Shown in pieces: positions 13,054-25,300 of a stretch of 64,000 nucleotides of DNA. The notes beneath the pieces are model-generated. The model had not been told where the DNA came from and made no database searches. It saw nothing but the letters and a program-made list of their open reading frames with translations. Both the position numbers and the translations under genes were made by a program. Position 1 is the first letter of the stretch. Every line of letters starts with the position of its first letter. Source of the stretch: Lunularia cruciata. Taxonomy: Eukaryota; Streptophyta; Marchantiopsida; Lunulariales; Lunulariaceae. The stretch is from the NCBI GenBank assembly GCA_948567375.1, contig OX419757.1, positions 3,224,001 through 3,288,000 of the forward strand, in the 5' to 3' direction.

Positions 13054-14952
13054 TCACTTTTTTGCTACTCTGGTACCAGTCTTGGAGGGTGCGAGGTCGC
13101 CAACTCTATCGGGGGCGTTAAGCTCACCCCAGGCCTCAATCCAGGTGATCATGGACTCGGACAACTTGGTGAAGTATGGGTCCACTGCGCTCAATTTATC
13201 TTTGACGTGCTTGGACAGCTCGAGGTAGCATTGCTCGACTGTGGTCGCCTCTTTGGGAAGAGTGACACCCTGGAAGAAAGGGATAATTTCTTCCTGCCAG
13301 AAGATACCCTTGTATTCCTTCTTGAGGTTTACAAAGGGATTACTGGCCTTGCTGTGCCAGATGTAAGGCAAACCAGTCTTCACACCGTAACCGAGATGAT
13401 CGCAGATGACCTGAATTTCCAAGAATAACCCGTCAGCTGTGCGTCCATTAAAAGTACAAACTTCGAACTGTTTCTAAGTACTGCCGAAGAGTTCCTCTCA
13501 TTTTCAATCGATCCTTCGTGTAAGATTTAATCGTCGGAGGAACGCATTCCAAGGTTGTGAAGCAATCCAGCCGATGCGCCATGTTCAGATGCATCTCAGT
13601 CAACCGTTGGCGAATAATTCCAAGTTGAAGTTGCAGCTGAAGATAAAAATTATAGAATAGAAAAGCGGTAAATTATGGGTTCAAGATGATGAGAACGGAG
13701 AGGTAAAGACAAGACCTTGCAACACCATCCTGCCCACATGTCGTCGTATCGTCCAATAGGTTGACCATCTCCCATAAGACCGAAGTACATTGCCGGCCCG
13801 ATGAGGTCCTTGTTGAAGCCGAGGTTCATGCCGCACATAGGGAACAAAGAGCCCTTGGGGATCGTCATGACGGCATCAACATACCTGCAATCAGCCCAAA
13901 CACTTTAGAGAACATCTTTCAGTAATGAAAGTGATCTGATGGACTCAGAGCAAGAGAACTCCTGCAGAAGTGAAAATGATCCGATACATGGTGATGTAAA
14001 TTGCAGCAAGCATTCATAATCAGCCAAAATTGCAATGATCCACGACTTAAAATTGAAAACTTGAGAGCAGGAGCATCATCAAGGTAAAAGGTAAAAGCGG
14101 GAGAGTTTGGTTACCTCTTGTTCCTCTCGGCTGGTTTGACAAGCTGAGTGGGAGCATCGTAGTCAGGGATATTGAGCCACAACCCGTGGGAGATTGCGGT
14201 TGGTGCTCCCTCACGCAGACTGAAGGGGTATCCTCGGACGAAATCGGCACCATCACGGAATGGGTCGTACAGTGTGTTAAAGAAGTATGGGGTCGATGGA
14301 GTTAACAGATTCTTAATGTGCTGCTCGAGCGCATTAATGTCCTTGCCGGTCGGGTCCTTGGCAACCTGGAGACACCGAGTCAAAGAAGACATTACAAAAT
14401 GCGTACGGGCTCAACAAACCTTCCATAGTCAAGATCGATAAAAGTTGAACGACCTTTACATTGCATCGAACCTTCACAAGATAAATGGAAATTTCGAGTG
14501 GCAGCCGTTGACCAAGCCTTCGTCGCCCTCCTTTCCGGATTACCACAAACTCATAACAGCATCAACATACACTCCAATAGGAGAAGAAATAAACTGGGAC
14601 CGTGTTGTATACTTACAAAACAGTCGTCGTCAATTGTGAAGATGTACTTCTTCTTGGAGACCATGAACCCGAAGCAACGGCAAGCAGAGTCCTTAAACGA
14701 GATGCAGGACGCCTTGGGGCCAAGGATCCTGTTGATGTCATTGCGGTTGTAGAGCTCGTAATCGAACCCTTCCGGCACGTTGATGGTCTTGGTGGGATCA
14801 CCGTCCTGAACGATAATCAAGTGGTAATTCTCAAAAAACGGCCTCCACATTTCCAGAAAGTCCAGATTCCTGATCGTCGGGATCACAATGTCCAGCTGAT
14901 CCCTGAGCGTGGGGTCGATGGGCGTTGGAGCTGGCTCCACTACCTTCGCCAT
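13054..14952 (-). CDS. RGP: UDP-arabinopyranose mutase / reversibly glycosylated polypeptide (RGP-B)
   Basis: Minus-strand gene of four exons, 14617-14952, 14115-14365, 13716-13884 and 13054-13410, giving 370 residues. The Asp triad is at 108-110 (TIDDDCF) and the conserved glycosylated Arg at 163 in GYPFSLREG. Exon lengths (336, 251, 169, 357) and phases nearly equal those of RGP-A, so the two are paralogues from one duplication. The proteins are almost identical outside the first 20 residues, while third codon positions and introns have diverged strongly, which suggests purifying selection on both. The ATG before [18 protein letters not shown] was chosen by alignment with RGP-A; an in-frame ATG 75 bases upstream (15027) would add a non-conserved tail. 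RGPs form homo- and hetero-oligomers, so the two products could assemble together. The gene faces RGP-A tail to tail. Confidence 0.95.
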
Positions 14953-16115
14953 CGTTCCAACCTCTACACACGATAAACCCTCGGTTTCTTCGCAGATCTG
15001 TCTCCAGTCGATCGATATCCCAACCAACCACGACTGTAGACAGGATTAACAAAGCGAGGAGAGCTCCGACGCTCAGCCCTTCTCGACGAACTTGTCCTCT
15101 GCTGCTGTGCGATGGACTGCTCCTGTCTCGCCGCTACTTACACGGCCCGGGGACACACCAGAGAGGACGTTCTTTCCTTCTTTCTTTCTTTCTTCACTGA
15201 GCGACAGTGCACTCGATCATGCGGGACGCCTGCTCTCACAGACGTGGGATGAGCTTCGCTGGGAGCGCCTTCGTGCACATGCCGTTATTGCTCCGCCTGG
15301 AAGCACACAGCTCGTCACTATTCTCGGTTGCGGGACGACAGACGACGGACGGCCTCCCCCGTTCCTTTCCCGTCCAATGATCCTCGTCCCACAGACTAAT
15401 CCTCCAGGAGAATATCTCCATGCGTTTACTTCACCAGACCCCACTTCGGACTTTTCTACGTGAGTGGACCTTGCTCTGGGATCTACGTCCAAAGGGTCCG
15501 ATCTAAGGGCGTTCAAGTAACGTACTTTGCTATAGGCTCGTTCGAGTGCATACAAAGAATATTCTCACCGGTAATGTCAGGATGTAAACCTCTTTTACTC
15601 TTGTATCCCCAAAATAGTGTCATCCATTTCAAGTTCAAGACGTATGAGGTATGGGGTACGCAGCAAAAAGAGCTCGAACCACGATACATATAGAGGTGGT
15701 AATATTTCCATAATATATCTAAAATACTTTTCATATTCTAGAAGTGCTGCTTCTCAAAGCAGAAGAGAATAGAAAAGAGCGTGTTCTTGTGTTGAAACAG
15801 AAATCAGATTGATTGAGATGGTGTGAAAGAAAAATAGTATCGTTTTAGGCACTGAGAAGTAAAGGAATGTCCTCCAGGTTGGGGACGCTCTGCGTCCTAG
15901 TAAACAGGTTCTTTTCTTGAGTCAAAGGAATTCCAAGAGACTCGTCCTAATCATCACTACATCGAGAAAACATAACGGAGTGTTATGTTGATGACACCGG
16001 CATAATGGAGGTTAGCAGTATCGATGGTATACTGATTATCGTCCTCCTGTGCGTGACTAAATCAACGAAGACTTTCCGCGTCGGGTAACTAAGATGTTTT
16101 CTCGATTTAACACAA
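14953..16115. other. RGP-B 5' flank
   Basis: Upstream region of RGP-B; no other gene recognised. Its first 600 bases are relatively GC-rich, the rest AT-rich. Confidence 0.35.
15173..15197 (+). repeat. (TTTC)n microsatellite
   Basis: A pyrimidine run with about four TTTC units lies about 230 bases upstream of the RGP-B start codon, in its likely 5' UTR or promoter. Confidence 0.7.
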
Positions 16116-16215
16116 TTGGGGCTTAGCCCATTTTACCTCTTATATATCTCATCCTTATACGGCTGGATGGGGAAGTTTCCATCCTTCGTGTTATTTTACG
16201 CGGTCGCCTTTCCTT
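16116..16215 (+). repeat. GGGGCTTAGCCCC dispersed repeat, copy 1
   Basis: Starts with TTGGGGCTTAGCCCATTTTA, carries ATGGGGAAGTTTCCATCCTT in the middle and ends at ACGCGGTCGCCTTTCC, followed by a T-rich run. It shares this order of blocks with the copies at 33919, 35774 and 37734. The start is a near-perfect palindrome (GGGGCT-T-AGCCCC in the consensus). Confidence 0.75.
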
Positions 16216-19200
16216 TTTTCTTATTTTTCATTTTTCATTTTACAACAATCTTAAGAATCATCGTTAAGGTAAAGTACATGGATGTACATGGATTAACTAA
16301 ATGGATTGTGGATATTTCCATCAGAATCAAACTTTGTATAATTGGAGATCACTACCTACCTTACCTAGAGATTAGGTAAGATAAGAAAGACTCTAACTGG
16401 ACTTTAATAACTAATAACTAAAATAACTGGACTTTAAGTTATGGGTAGCTGCCTTCTTGTTATAAATTATAGAACTGAATCAAAATAATTTTAGATATGG
16501 CAAAAAGAGAGAGAATGGTTTCTTAAAGAGGTTGATTATTTGAGTGATAACATTTTTGGTCAATGGTTCTTTCTGTTTACGGGACGTTGAGTAAACTTTG
16601 TTGACCAAACGCTTCAAGCTCTCGATGATGTAAAAGGTTCAACTTTAATTTATCCCCTTAAATCTTAAATAATATATTCTAACATAAATATATGGCAAGA
16701 TTTGAGTTGCGATTAACCTCATAGTAGCTAGTATGTAGAACTCACCACGTACCTTTAATATCTACCTGCCCTTAAATCATAAGTAACAAATTCCGAACAC
16801 GAACGTCTTAAGATTTCAGTCGTGATTTACATCCTAGTAGCTAGACCATTGAGCTCCTGCAGTTTCTCACTTGTTATCTACTGCCCTATTAAAAATTATA
16901 TAGAGGATACAGGAGTCGGTCTAGAATATATACTTGTGTCATCTGAATTTATATACTAGGGCTTTGAAAACTATCATAATGATAATTTAGAAAACTTCTT
17001 ATTCACATTATTGTACACATTAGCAACTCAAACTTCTATGGAGCTAGCATAGAGGTAAATCCAAGAGTTCAAAGATTAGAGATAATCTTTGGTCTATGTT
17101 TTATATCTTGAAAAGAACTTCAATCTTTGATGTGTATATAATTTTGTTTTAGGATGATTCATTAAATTTGACTCTAGTCCTCCGCCTAGGGTCCTAAGGT
17201 TTTCATTTTCCCCATTTTATCTCAGAGTTGCTAAGGTGAAGTTAGGTTCCTAAGACCTCTTATAAACTCTCTCTCTCTCTTCTAGAAATGGATTGCAATT
17301 TCGAATTAGTATTATGAACATGTAAAACTATGCTAAACCATGCTAACTATGCTAAATTCAGAGAATGTCCATTTTTTAGACCTTTGCTATTTGGTACAGT
17401 AGGGGTGCTGAGGATAATGAGGGTTTCGCAAAAAGAAACTTCACAGACTTCCATTGAAATTATATTCCTCAAATATATGTATATTATTGCTGCAACCACC
17501 CCACCTCACAAAGTCAATTTTAATGCTCGTTCGGGGGATTATCCAAAACTGTGTCTAATACACTTGAGACTCTAAGCTCAGGATTAAATAACATGATCTT
17601 GATGTATAAGATAATATCTTGGAACTGATAAGATTTCCAAAGATATCATCTCATATGGACACGAAAATCTAAAATTTTGTCTTTATATTGTTTGCGTTAG
17701 AACTACTGCCTTTCGTCCTTCCAAGTCATAGTATGTTCAGCACCTACAATTACGTTTGAGCGCCGCGCGGAATGTTTCTACGCAAGGAAACCTTTCTGCC
17801 GTACGTCCGTAAAGTACTAGAGCACGTAAGACACTTACGGCCATGTGGACGTTTTGGGGCGTAGATAAGCAGAATGCTCACACTGGCGTATGTGTAACGA
17901 GGATTTTTGGGGGCAGGACTGTGATTCCGGCATTCCAAATTTCGAAGGCTTGGCGGTGTCTCTTGCGCTCTTTGTCGCAGAATAACTGAAAAAGCCTCGG
18001 AATTCTATGACGATTAGAGGCCTTTCAAAAAGTTGTCGAGGGATTACACGGAGCATGTGCATTTGCAAACGCAGCTGCAGCTAAAAGGTCAGTTTTATCT
18101 GAAGAAATGGGTTTTCTAGAAATGAGCATCTGCGCATGATGCTGAGCTGACTGGTTTGTGTAGTGTAGTGTAGCTCTGCAGCGGGGACTTTAATTCTGGA
18201 GAGAATTGGCGTAGAGTCTGTCGTATGACTCGCAGAAGGGCGGTTGATAAATGGGCATCTCGTTAATCAGTTGCCGAGAGCTGAAAAAGAGTGGTGGGAT
18301 AGAGACCGCGTGACAGATTTCCTTAGAAGCGATTTGTCTTCACAGTTAAAGAGTTGAAACGAAGTTTAGTGGAGTTAAGCAAACCGTCGTCTTGAAGCTT
18401 CTGACGTAGAAATTGAGAGAAATTCCTTTTCGAATTTCATTCAGATAAGAAAGGCAGACACGAATTCCTCGTTATGCAGTTCCTGCTTTGAGTTTTAAGG
18501 AGATGGATGAAGGTGGTTTCTTAGTGTTTTAGCTTGGAAAGAAATCATCCGGTTGTTTCTACGAATTAAATAGCTCCCTTTTGAGGAAGAATTATAGTAC
18601 AGAGATAATACCAAGTAAATTATGTACATACTTTTCCTCTGCCTACACAGGAGTCAGGGTTAAAGATTTGATATTAGTCTCTAACCACAATGCCAAAACA
18701 AACAGATTTGTAAAGATTGAAGTATGGATTTCCATTTATCACGAAGAAATGGAACTTATGTTTCAACCACTTGTTTATGCTCAACTCAAAAATATCTGTT
18801 GCTTTGCAGAGTAAGTTGAACTCAAACTGAACTGAAACATAAGCACCAAGGATGGGCCAACTACTCGTAGAGTTTGTACATGAGGAAGTGCACGAACGGC
18901 TAGTTAGGTCGGAATTACATCAAGCTTAATCGATCTTCAGTCGATCCGGGATATGTACTATCTGAATTGAAGACATGTTCAAAGCATCAAGCACATCAAA
19001 AACATCTAGACTGTCGCTTATGAAGTTTGATTGTCATCACATCCAGCACAACCTAGCAGTTGTTCTTATACCTACCATGATTCCCAGGAGAAGTTGGAAG
19101 TTACATACTATACGAATATTGGATTGATAGTTGCTTACTAGGTCATGCCAACATTTCACGAGTACCGGAATAAGAATGATTCCGTGGGGACTAACATAGG

Positions 19201-19365
19201 TCATGGTGTGTTTTGATAGTTTTCACGAAAGGAATCGGTAAAAGCGACTTTTGATTGTACCTGGTACACAGCTTATGCCTTAATGTGAACATGGACACCT
19301 TATACTTGTGTCGGTTTTGAGTCTGTGCAGACAGTGAAGGCCTACACTTAGCGTTCGGCTTCATT
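16216..19365. other. AT-rich region between the repeat and MED18
   Basis: No gene recognised. There is a CT run near 17265-17282. The last 1.2 kb before 19366 presumably holds the MED18 promoter, but I can name no motif there. Confidence 0.35.
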
Positions 19366-22300
19366 ATGGAGTGCATAGTACAGGGCATCTTGGAGACACA
19401 GGTACAGTTAATCTTCGAAGAGTGCTCTTTTGTATGACTCTGCAGATCAGTGTTGGCTTCACTTTCGTCTGTACAAGGCTTTGAAGCAGTCTCAACTGTT
19501 GTGTCTGTGCGTACTGAGGGAACTCGCTTAGGTCAGTGGATCTAAAACTCAACGTTAGATCAGTGGATCTAAATCCGAGATCTCGGAGCCAAATCCCAGT
19601 CTCTGATTGGGACATTGTTATAACAACAGAATGATGCTATCTTTCACGCAATGTTAGAGTGCACCATGATTCTATAGATATGACCAACAATGTAGACAGC
19701 TAGTACCGAAGCAGGCAACGGGAGTCCTTGATGCGCTTAGATAGACCCCATTTTGACCTACTTGAGAACTGAATTTTGTTTCCTCAAATAGCACGTAGAT
19801 GCCCTGGAGGTTTTGCTGCAGGGCCTCTGTGGAGGCCTTCGGGAAACTGTCAAGGTTCATGAATTCTGTTTAAAAAGCGGAGCTAATATCGGTATGTGCT
19901 ACCTACTCTTGCTTTTAGTTCTCGTTTTGAACGTCTTGCTGGATACCCGATGATTAACTCTGGGCCGCGTTTCTCAGCTTTCCCATTTATAAATCTCGGG
20001 ACCAGGACGTAGTAGTGCTTTCAGCAATATGATCGCAGAATCTGGAGAGGAGATTTTGATCAAACACTTCTGATGTAATGGAAGCATAGATACCATGCAT
20101 ACGATTGAATACAAGTACTTGACATGTGAACAGGAGCTGTCCAATCTGAGATCCATCTATGCTGCTCACTCTCTGGTCCACAGCCTGTATGGTGAGTTCT
20201 CCTTTTAAAGTTCTACTCCTCTTACGTTTTCGGTTTACAGTTCTAGAGGAACTGCCAGAGCAACTGGGCTTTGGTATCAGATTAAGTTAGGATTCCAAGT
20301 AACCCACCTCACTAGTGCAAGCTGATTATTGGGTGCTTTGTTGTTTGAGGTTTCAATCTTTAGTATCGTTTGGCGATGTTAGGTGTACAAGTCGCAACAG
20401 AACTACACTATCTGCTTCCTTCAGGGGTGGAGTTAAAACATTAAACGAGTTGGATTTACTTCCGTCTTGTAGAGAGTCATCCTCAGTAGTAAAGTTACTC
20501 TGATGAGAACTTTTGTTTCTGCTCTTTGAGGTAGAAGGTCTGTCAGTCATTCTAACCTCTGATGTATCAGACATCACTAGTACTCAGCTTCTTCTAGTCT
20601 CACCCGAGTAGACACCACTGATTGGACTAGCAGTAATACTAGACCTCTCTCCACTCTATAGTTCTCAAAGAGAGGACACAGAAGTTCATTCATGCAGCAT
20701 GAATAACACCCAACACTGAAATAGCATAGAACACACCCGAGATGATGTTAAGCAGTTCAGGATTTCATGAAATGCAAGGTGTTGGTGTTGGGAATAACCC
20801 TTGTAGAAGAACTAACTCGAATAAGTTCAGAAAACACTCATATATACACAGAAGCAAACCCTAAGAAGCCACTTTGCATAACCCTAAGTGTGACTGCGTT
20901 CCACTTTACCCTAAGCAGACAGTAGAACTCTAGAGGAATCTAACAAAACCATAAAAACTAGAGAATTCACTAAACTAGAGATTAACTAAAATTAACAATC
21001 CCATTTAAGGAGAATTTAGGACATTTTCCAATTCTATTACCCATTTTATGTGTTTATCTTTAGGTAGTGCCTTTGTAAACACATCTGCTGTCATCTCCTG
21101 TGTGTGACAGTAAACTAACTTCACAACATTCTCCTTTCCTTTCTCCTCTACAAATCTTCTTCTAATCTCAATGTGCTTAGTCCTTTGGTGATGTACAGGA
21201 TTTTTGCTGAGTACTATACTTCCTGTTTTGTCACATTACGATGTAGTAGGACTTTCCTGCTCAAAAACCCAGCTCCTTAAGAAGTCTCCTGTTCAGATGA
21301 CTTCTTGAGTAGCATTTGAGGCAGCCATAAATTCTGCCTCAGTAGTAGACAGTGCAACAGATGTAGGTGTTTACTGTTTACTACGCCAACTGATTGCTCC
21401 ACCACTGAGCATGATTACGTATCCACTAGTAGATCTGCTGTTATCTCTGTCATCTCCCCAACTAGCATCTGTATATGCTTCAAGAGTCGGAGCAAATATG
21501 TTCCTTTGCTTTCTGTACTCCAAGAATGCATCTTGAGTACCCTTTTAAGTACCTGAATACCTCTTTATACCTTTCCAATGTGCTTGTGCAGGGTTGCTAG
21601 TATATCTAGCTAGTGCTCCCACTGCGCAGCATATATCTGGCCTTGTACAGACCATGATAAACATTAGAGAACCAAGGGCACTCTGATACAACGTTTGTCA
21701 CAGTGGTTCACCTCCCCATCTATGTTTCTGCTGTGCTTCCACCCTAGATCAAGAGGTGTGGAGATAGGATTTGCTTCTGTCATCCGATACTTAGCTAGTA
21801 TGGATCTCACATACTGTGGTTGACTGATTTGGATCCATTCTGCTTCTCTGTCTCTGTTCACTTTGATTCCCAAAACGAGTTTTACAGTACCAAGGATAGT
21901 CATTTCACAAACAGATCTATCCCTCCGTTGATAGATCCACTATTCCCCAACAGTAATAGATCATCTACATAGACAGCTATGTATATATGTAGATGCAGTT
22001 ATGTATACATCATCTCTAGTATACACACATCAGAATCTGCTCGTCTGAAATCCTGCTCTCTCAAGTATGAGTCTATTTCTCATACCAGGCTCTAGGAGCT
22101 TGCTTAAGACCATATAAAGCCTTCTTAAGTAAGCATACTTTTCCTTTGCCTTCAGTATATCCATCTGGAACATCCATGTAGATAGACTCTCTCAAATCTC
22201 CATTGAGAAAGGTTGTTTTCACATCTAAATGCTCCACTTCCCAATCTCTCTCTGGTGCAAGAGCTAGAAGCATGCGAATACATCCATACCTGGCAACAGG

Positions 22301-25300
22301 TGAATAAGTTGAATAAGTTTTTAAATAAGTTTCTGAATAATCTATTAATGCTTTCTGATTGAGGCCCTTTGCAACAAGTCTTGCCTTGTACTTCAGGATC
22401 TCATTCTCAGCTCCACGTTTGACCCTGAAAATCCATTTGCAGCCAATTGCTTTCCTACCCGGTGGTAAATCAGCTAGTAACCATGTACCATTAGTCTGAA
22501 GAGAAACATGTACCATTAGCCAGAAACTGATTCTGCATCTCATCACTGTCCTCACTCCAAGTCCTCAATTCATCAAAGAGTACATCTCTACTTCTGATGA
22601 TCTGTCCAGACTTATGATTGTACAGAAGATATCTTTTCAGACCCTTGTCATATCCTACAAAAAGCATTTTCTCAGCCATCTTTGTGAACTTCCTCCTTTG
22701 CCACTTGGGGAATATGAGCATAGGCAGGACACCCAAAGACTTTCAAAGTTGAAATATTAGGTGTCTTACCATTCCAGCATTCTTCAGGAGTTCTTCCTTG
22801 TAATGCTGTGGTGCCACTGATATTTCTGAGAAAATTCACAATGCTAATAGCAGCTCCCCACAACTTCCTCTCCAGCTTGGCATGTCGGAGCATTGCCAAT
22901 GCTTTTCCACCAGTGCCCTGTTCGACCTTTCTGCAACTCCATTCTGTGCAGGACTGTCTCTGACAGTACAGTCAAGGAGAATTCCTTTGTGTGATAGAAA
23001 AGAGAGGAATTCCTCATTCTTGTACTCTTTGCCTCCATCTGTTCTCAACCACTTGACTTTCCTCCCAGTCTGCAACTCAGCCAAGGCTACAAACTTCTGG
23101 AATTTTCGCGGCACTCATCCTTGCTTTTCATGAGATAGATAAAGCTTTTCCTACCATAATCATCCTCAAAGGAAACATAGTAGTCTGCTCCACTCGATGA
23201 CTTCTCAGTCATGTATTTCCATACATCAGAATGTATGACATCTAAAAGACCAGAAGTTCTAGATGAAGATTTCACGGGGATAGGAGCTTTTTGTGCCTTA
23301 CCTTCTGCACACCCAATGCAAAATTCGAGTTTTCCTTTGGGATCTGGTTTCAACCCCTCCACTACCTTCTCTAGAGCATGTAGTTTTTGCTCTGACAAGT
23401 GCCCTAACCTCAAATGCCAGAGATGGATGTAGTTCTTTGGGATCTAGTTTCAACCCCTCCACTACCTTCTCTAGAGCATGTAGTTTTTGCTCTGACATGT
23501 GCCCTAACCTCAAAGGCTAGAGATGGATGTCGCTTCTGTTTTCTACTACCAATGCAGAATCAGAGCAATCAGCTTCCATCAACTTGAAAGCTTCCCTTTG
23601 GCAGTACCATACCCACGGACAAGCTCTCCTTTCTTCAAAGTGTATTGATTTCTGTTGCTCTCAAACAGAACATCAACTCCATGCTCCATGGGGCGATGTA
23701 CTGATATCATATTCTTTGTGTATTTGTGAACATAGAGAACCTTCTCCAAATAGCTCTCACAAGAATTTGTGTCAGGTCCTCCAATGAAGATAATAGGAAT
23801 TTTGCTAATTCCTAACAGTGTATTCGGAATCCCAGGTCCGCAGCGAACATTCTTGGGAATCTTCAGACGTTAAAGAGTTGAGAACAACTCCTTCTGGTAG
23901 CAGATATGAGAGGTGGCTCTAGAATCCAAGAACCATCCAGAACCATTTGAGGACAACTGTGATTCTGCCAACATTCCATAACCTAGCTCTTCTGTTGAGT
24001 ACCCCTCCTTATCGCCTTCTATCTCATGGCACTCCTTAATGTAGTAAGCTGAATTTCCGAATTTTTGACCACTTACTGGTTGAGGTCTTTTCCCTACTTT
24101 CTTCAGCTCTCATATTCTCCTTTCTCGTTTCTTGGACATAAAGGTGCAATATGACCCTTTTCATGATAGAAATAACATGTCTTGTCATCAACGATATTAA
24201 CTCCCTTCCCAGGTTTACTCACTTTTCTCTCTAGCACTATTCTTGGCTGAGGAGAAGCATTGAACAGAGCAGCATCTCCCAACTCATGGAACTTCATCTC
24301 TTTGTCCTCTCTGTCTCTGCTGAACACTGGCAACTTGTTTATCACACAATCCCATGTGACAACCTCAACAGTTAAAACTTTCAGAGCTACTAGGAGAGAG
24401 TGATAGCTTGAAGGAAGAGTCTTTAAGAGATGATTGATCTCATATTTCTCTGTAAGTATAACTACATCCTCCTCGAGTCTCTTGAAGATTTTTTGCAATT
24501 TTGACAAATGTAGGGTGAAATTATGCCCATCTTGCGATTTCATATTCCACATTGCATCCCGGATTCAATTGGATCCTCCAATTTCTCAACAGAGTAGTAA
24601 CTTTTGAGTTTTTGCAAAATCTCTCAACTCCAAGCATAAGTGTCTACTAGGTCTCTAATTGGCTCTTGCATAGCCTTTAGCAGAAACCTCCGAGTAGTAG
24701 AGTACTTGACTTTCTCCTCCTTGTTGGACTCTAGCTCATCTATATCATGAGCCTCTAATGCCAAGTCCAAACAGTCATATCTGTCTAAGATAGACTTCAC
24801 ATCCAAAGCCCAGGATTGGTAGTTATTGTTTCCCAGTCTCTCTTTCTCTGAGTTTTCCTATCAACCCGGTGGTGACTGTGGGCCCATAACCTGATGAGAA
24901 CTTTTGTTTCTGCTCTTTGAAGCAGAAGGTTTGTTAGTCATTCTAACCTTTGATGTATTATCAATCACTAGCACTCAGCTTCTTCTAGTCTCACTATAGT
25001 AGACACCATTCATTGTATTCAGCAAAACTAGACTTCTCTCCACTTTACAGTTGTCAAAGAGAGTACACAGCAATTCATTCATGCATCAGGAATAACACCC
25101 AACACTGAAATAACATAGAACACACTTGAGATAATGTTAAACAACTCAGGATTTCACGAAATGCAAGGTGTTGGTGTTAGTAATAACCCTTGTAGAAGAA
25201 CTAACTCAAACAAGTTCAGAAATATTCATATATACACAAAAGTAAACCCTAAGAAGCTGTTGTACATAACACTAGTGTGATCGTGCCCCATTTTACCCTA

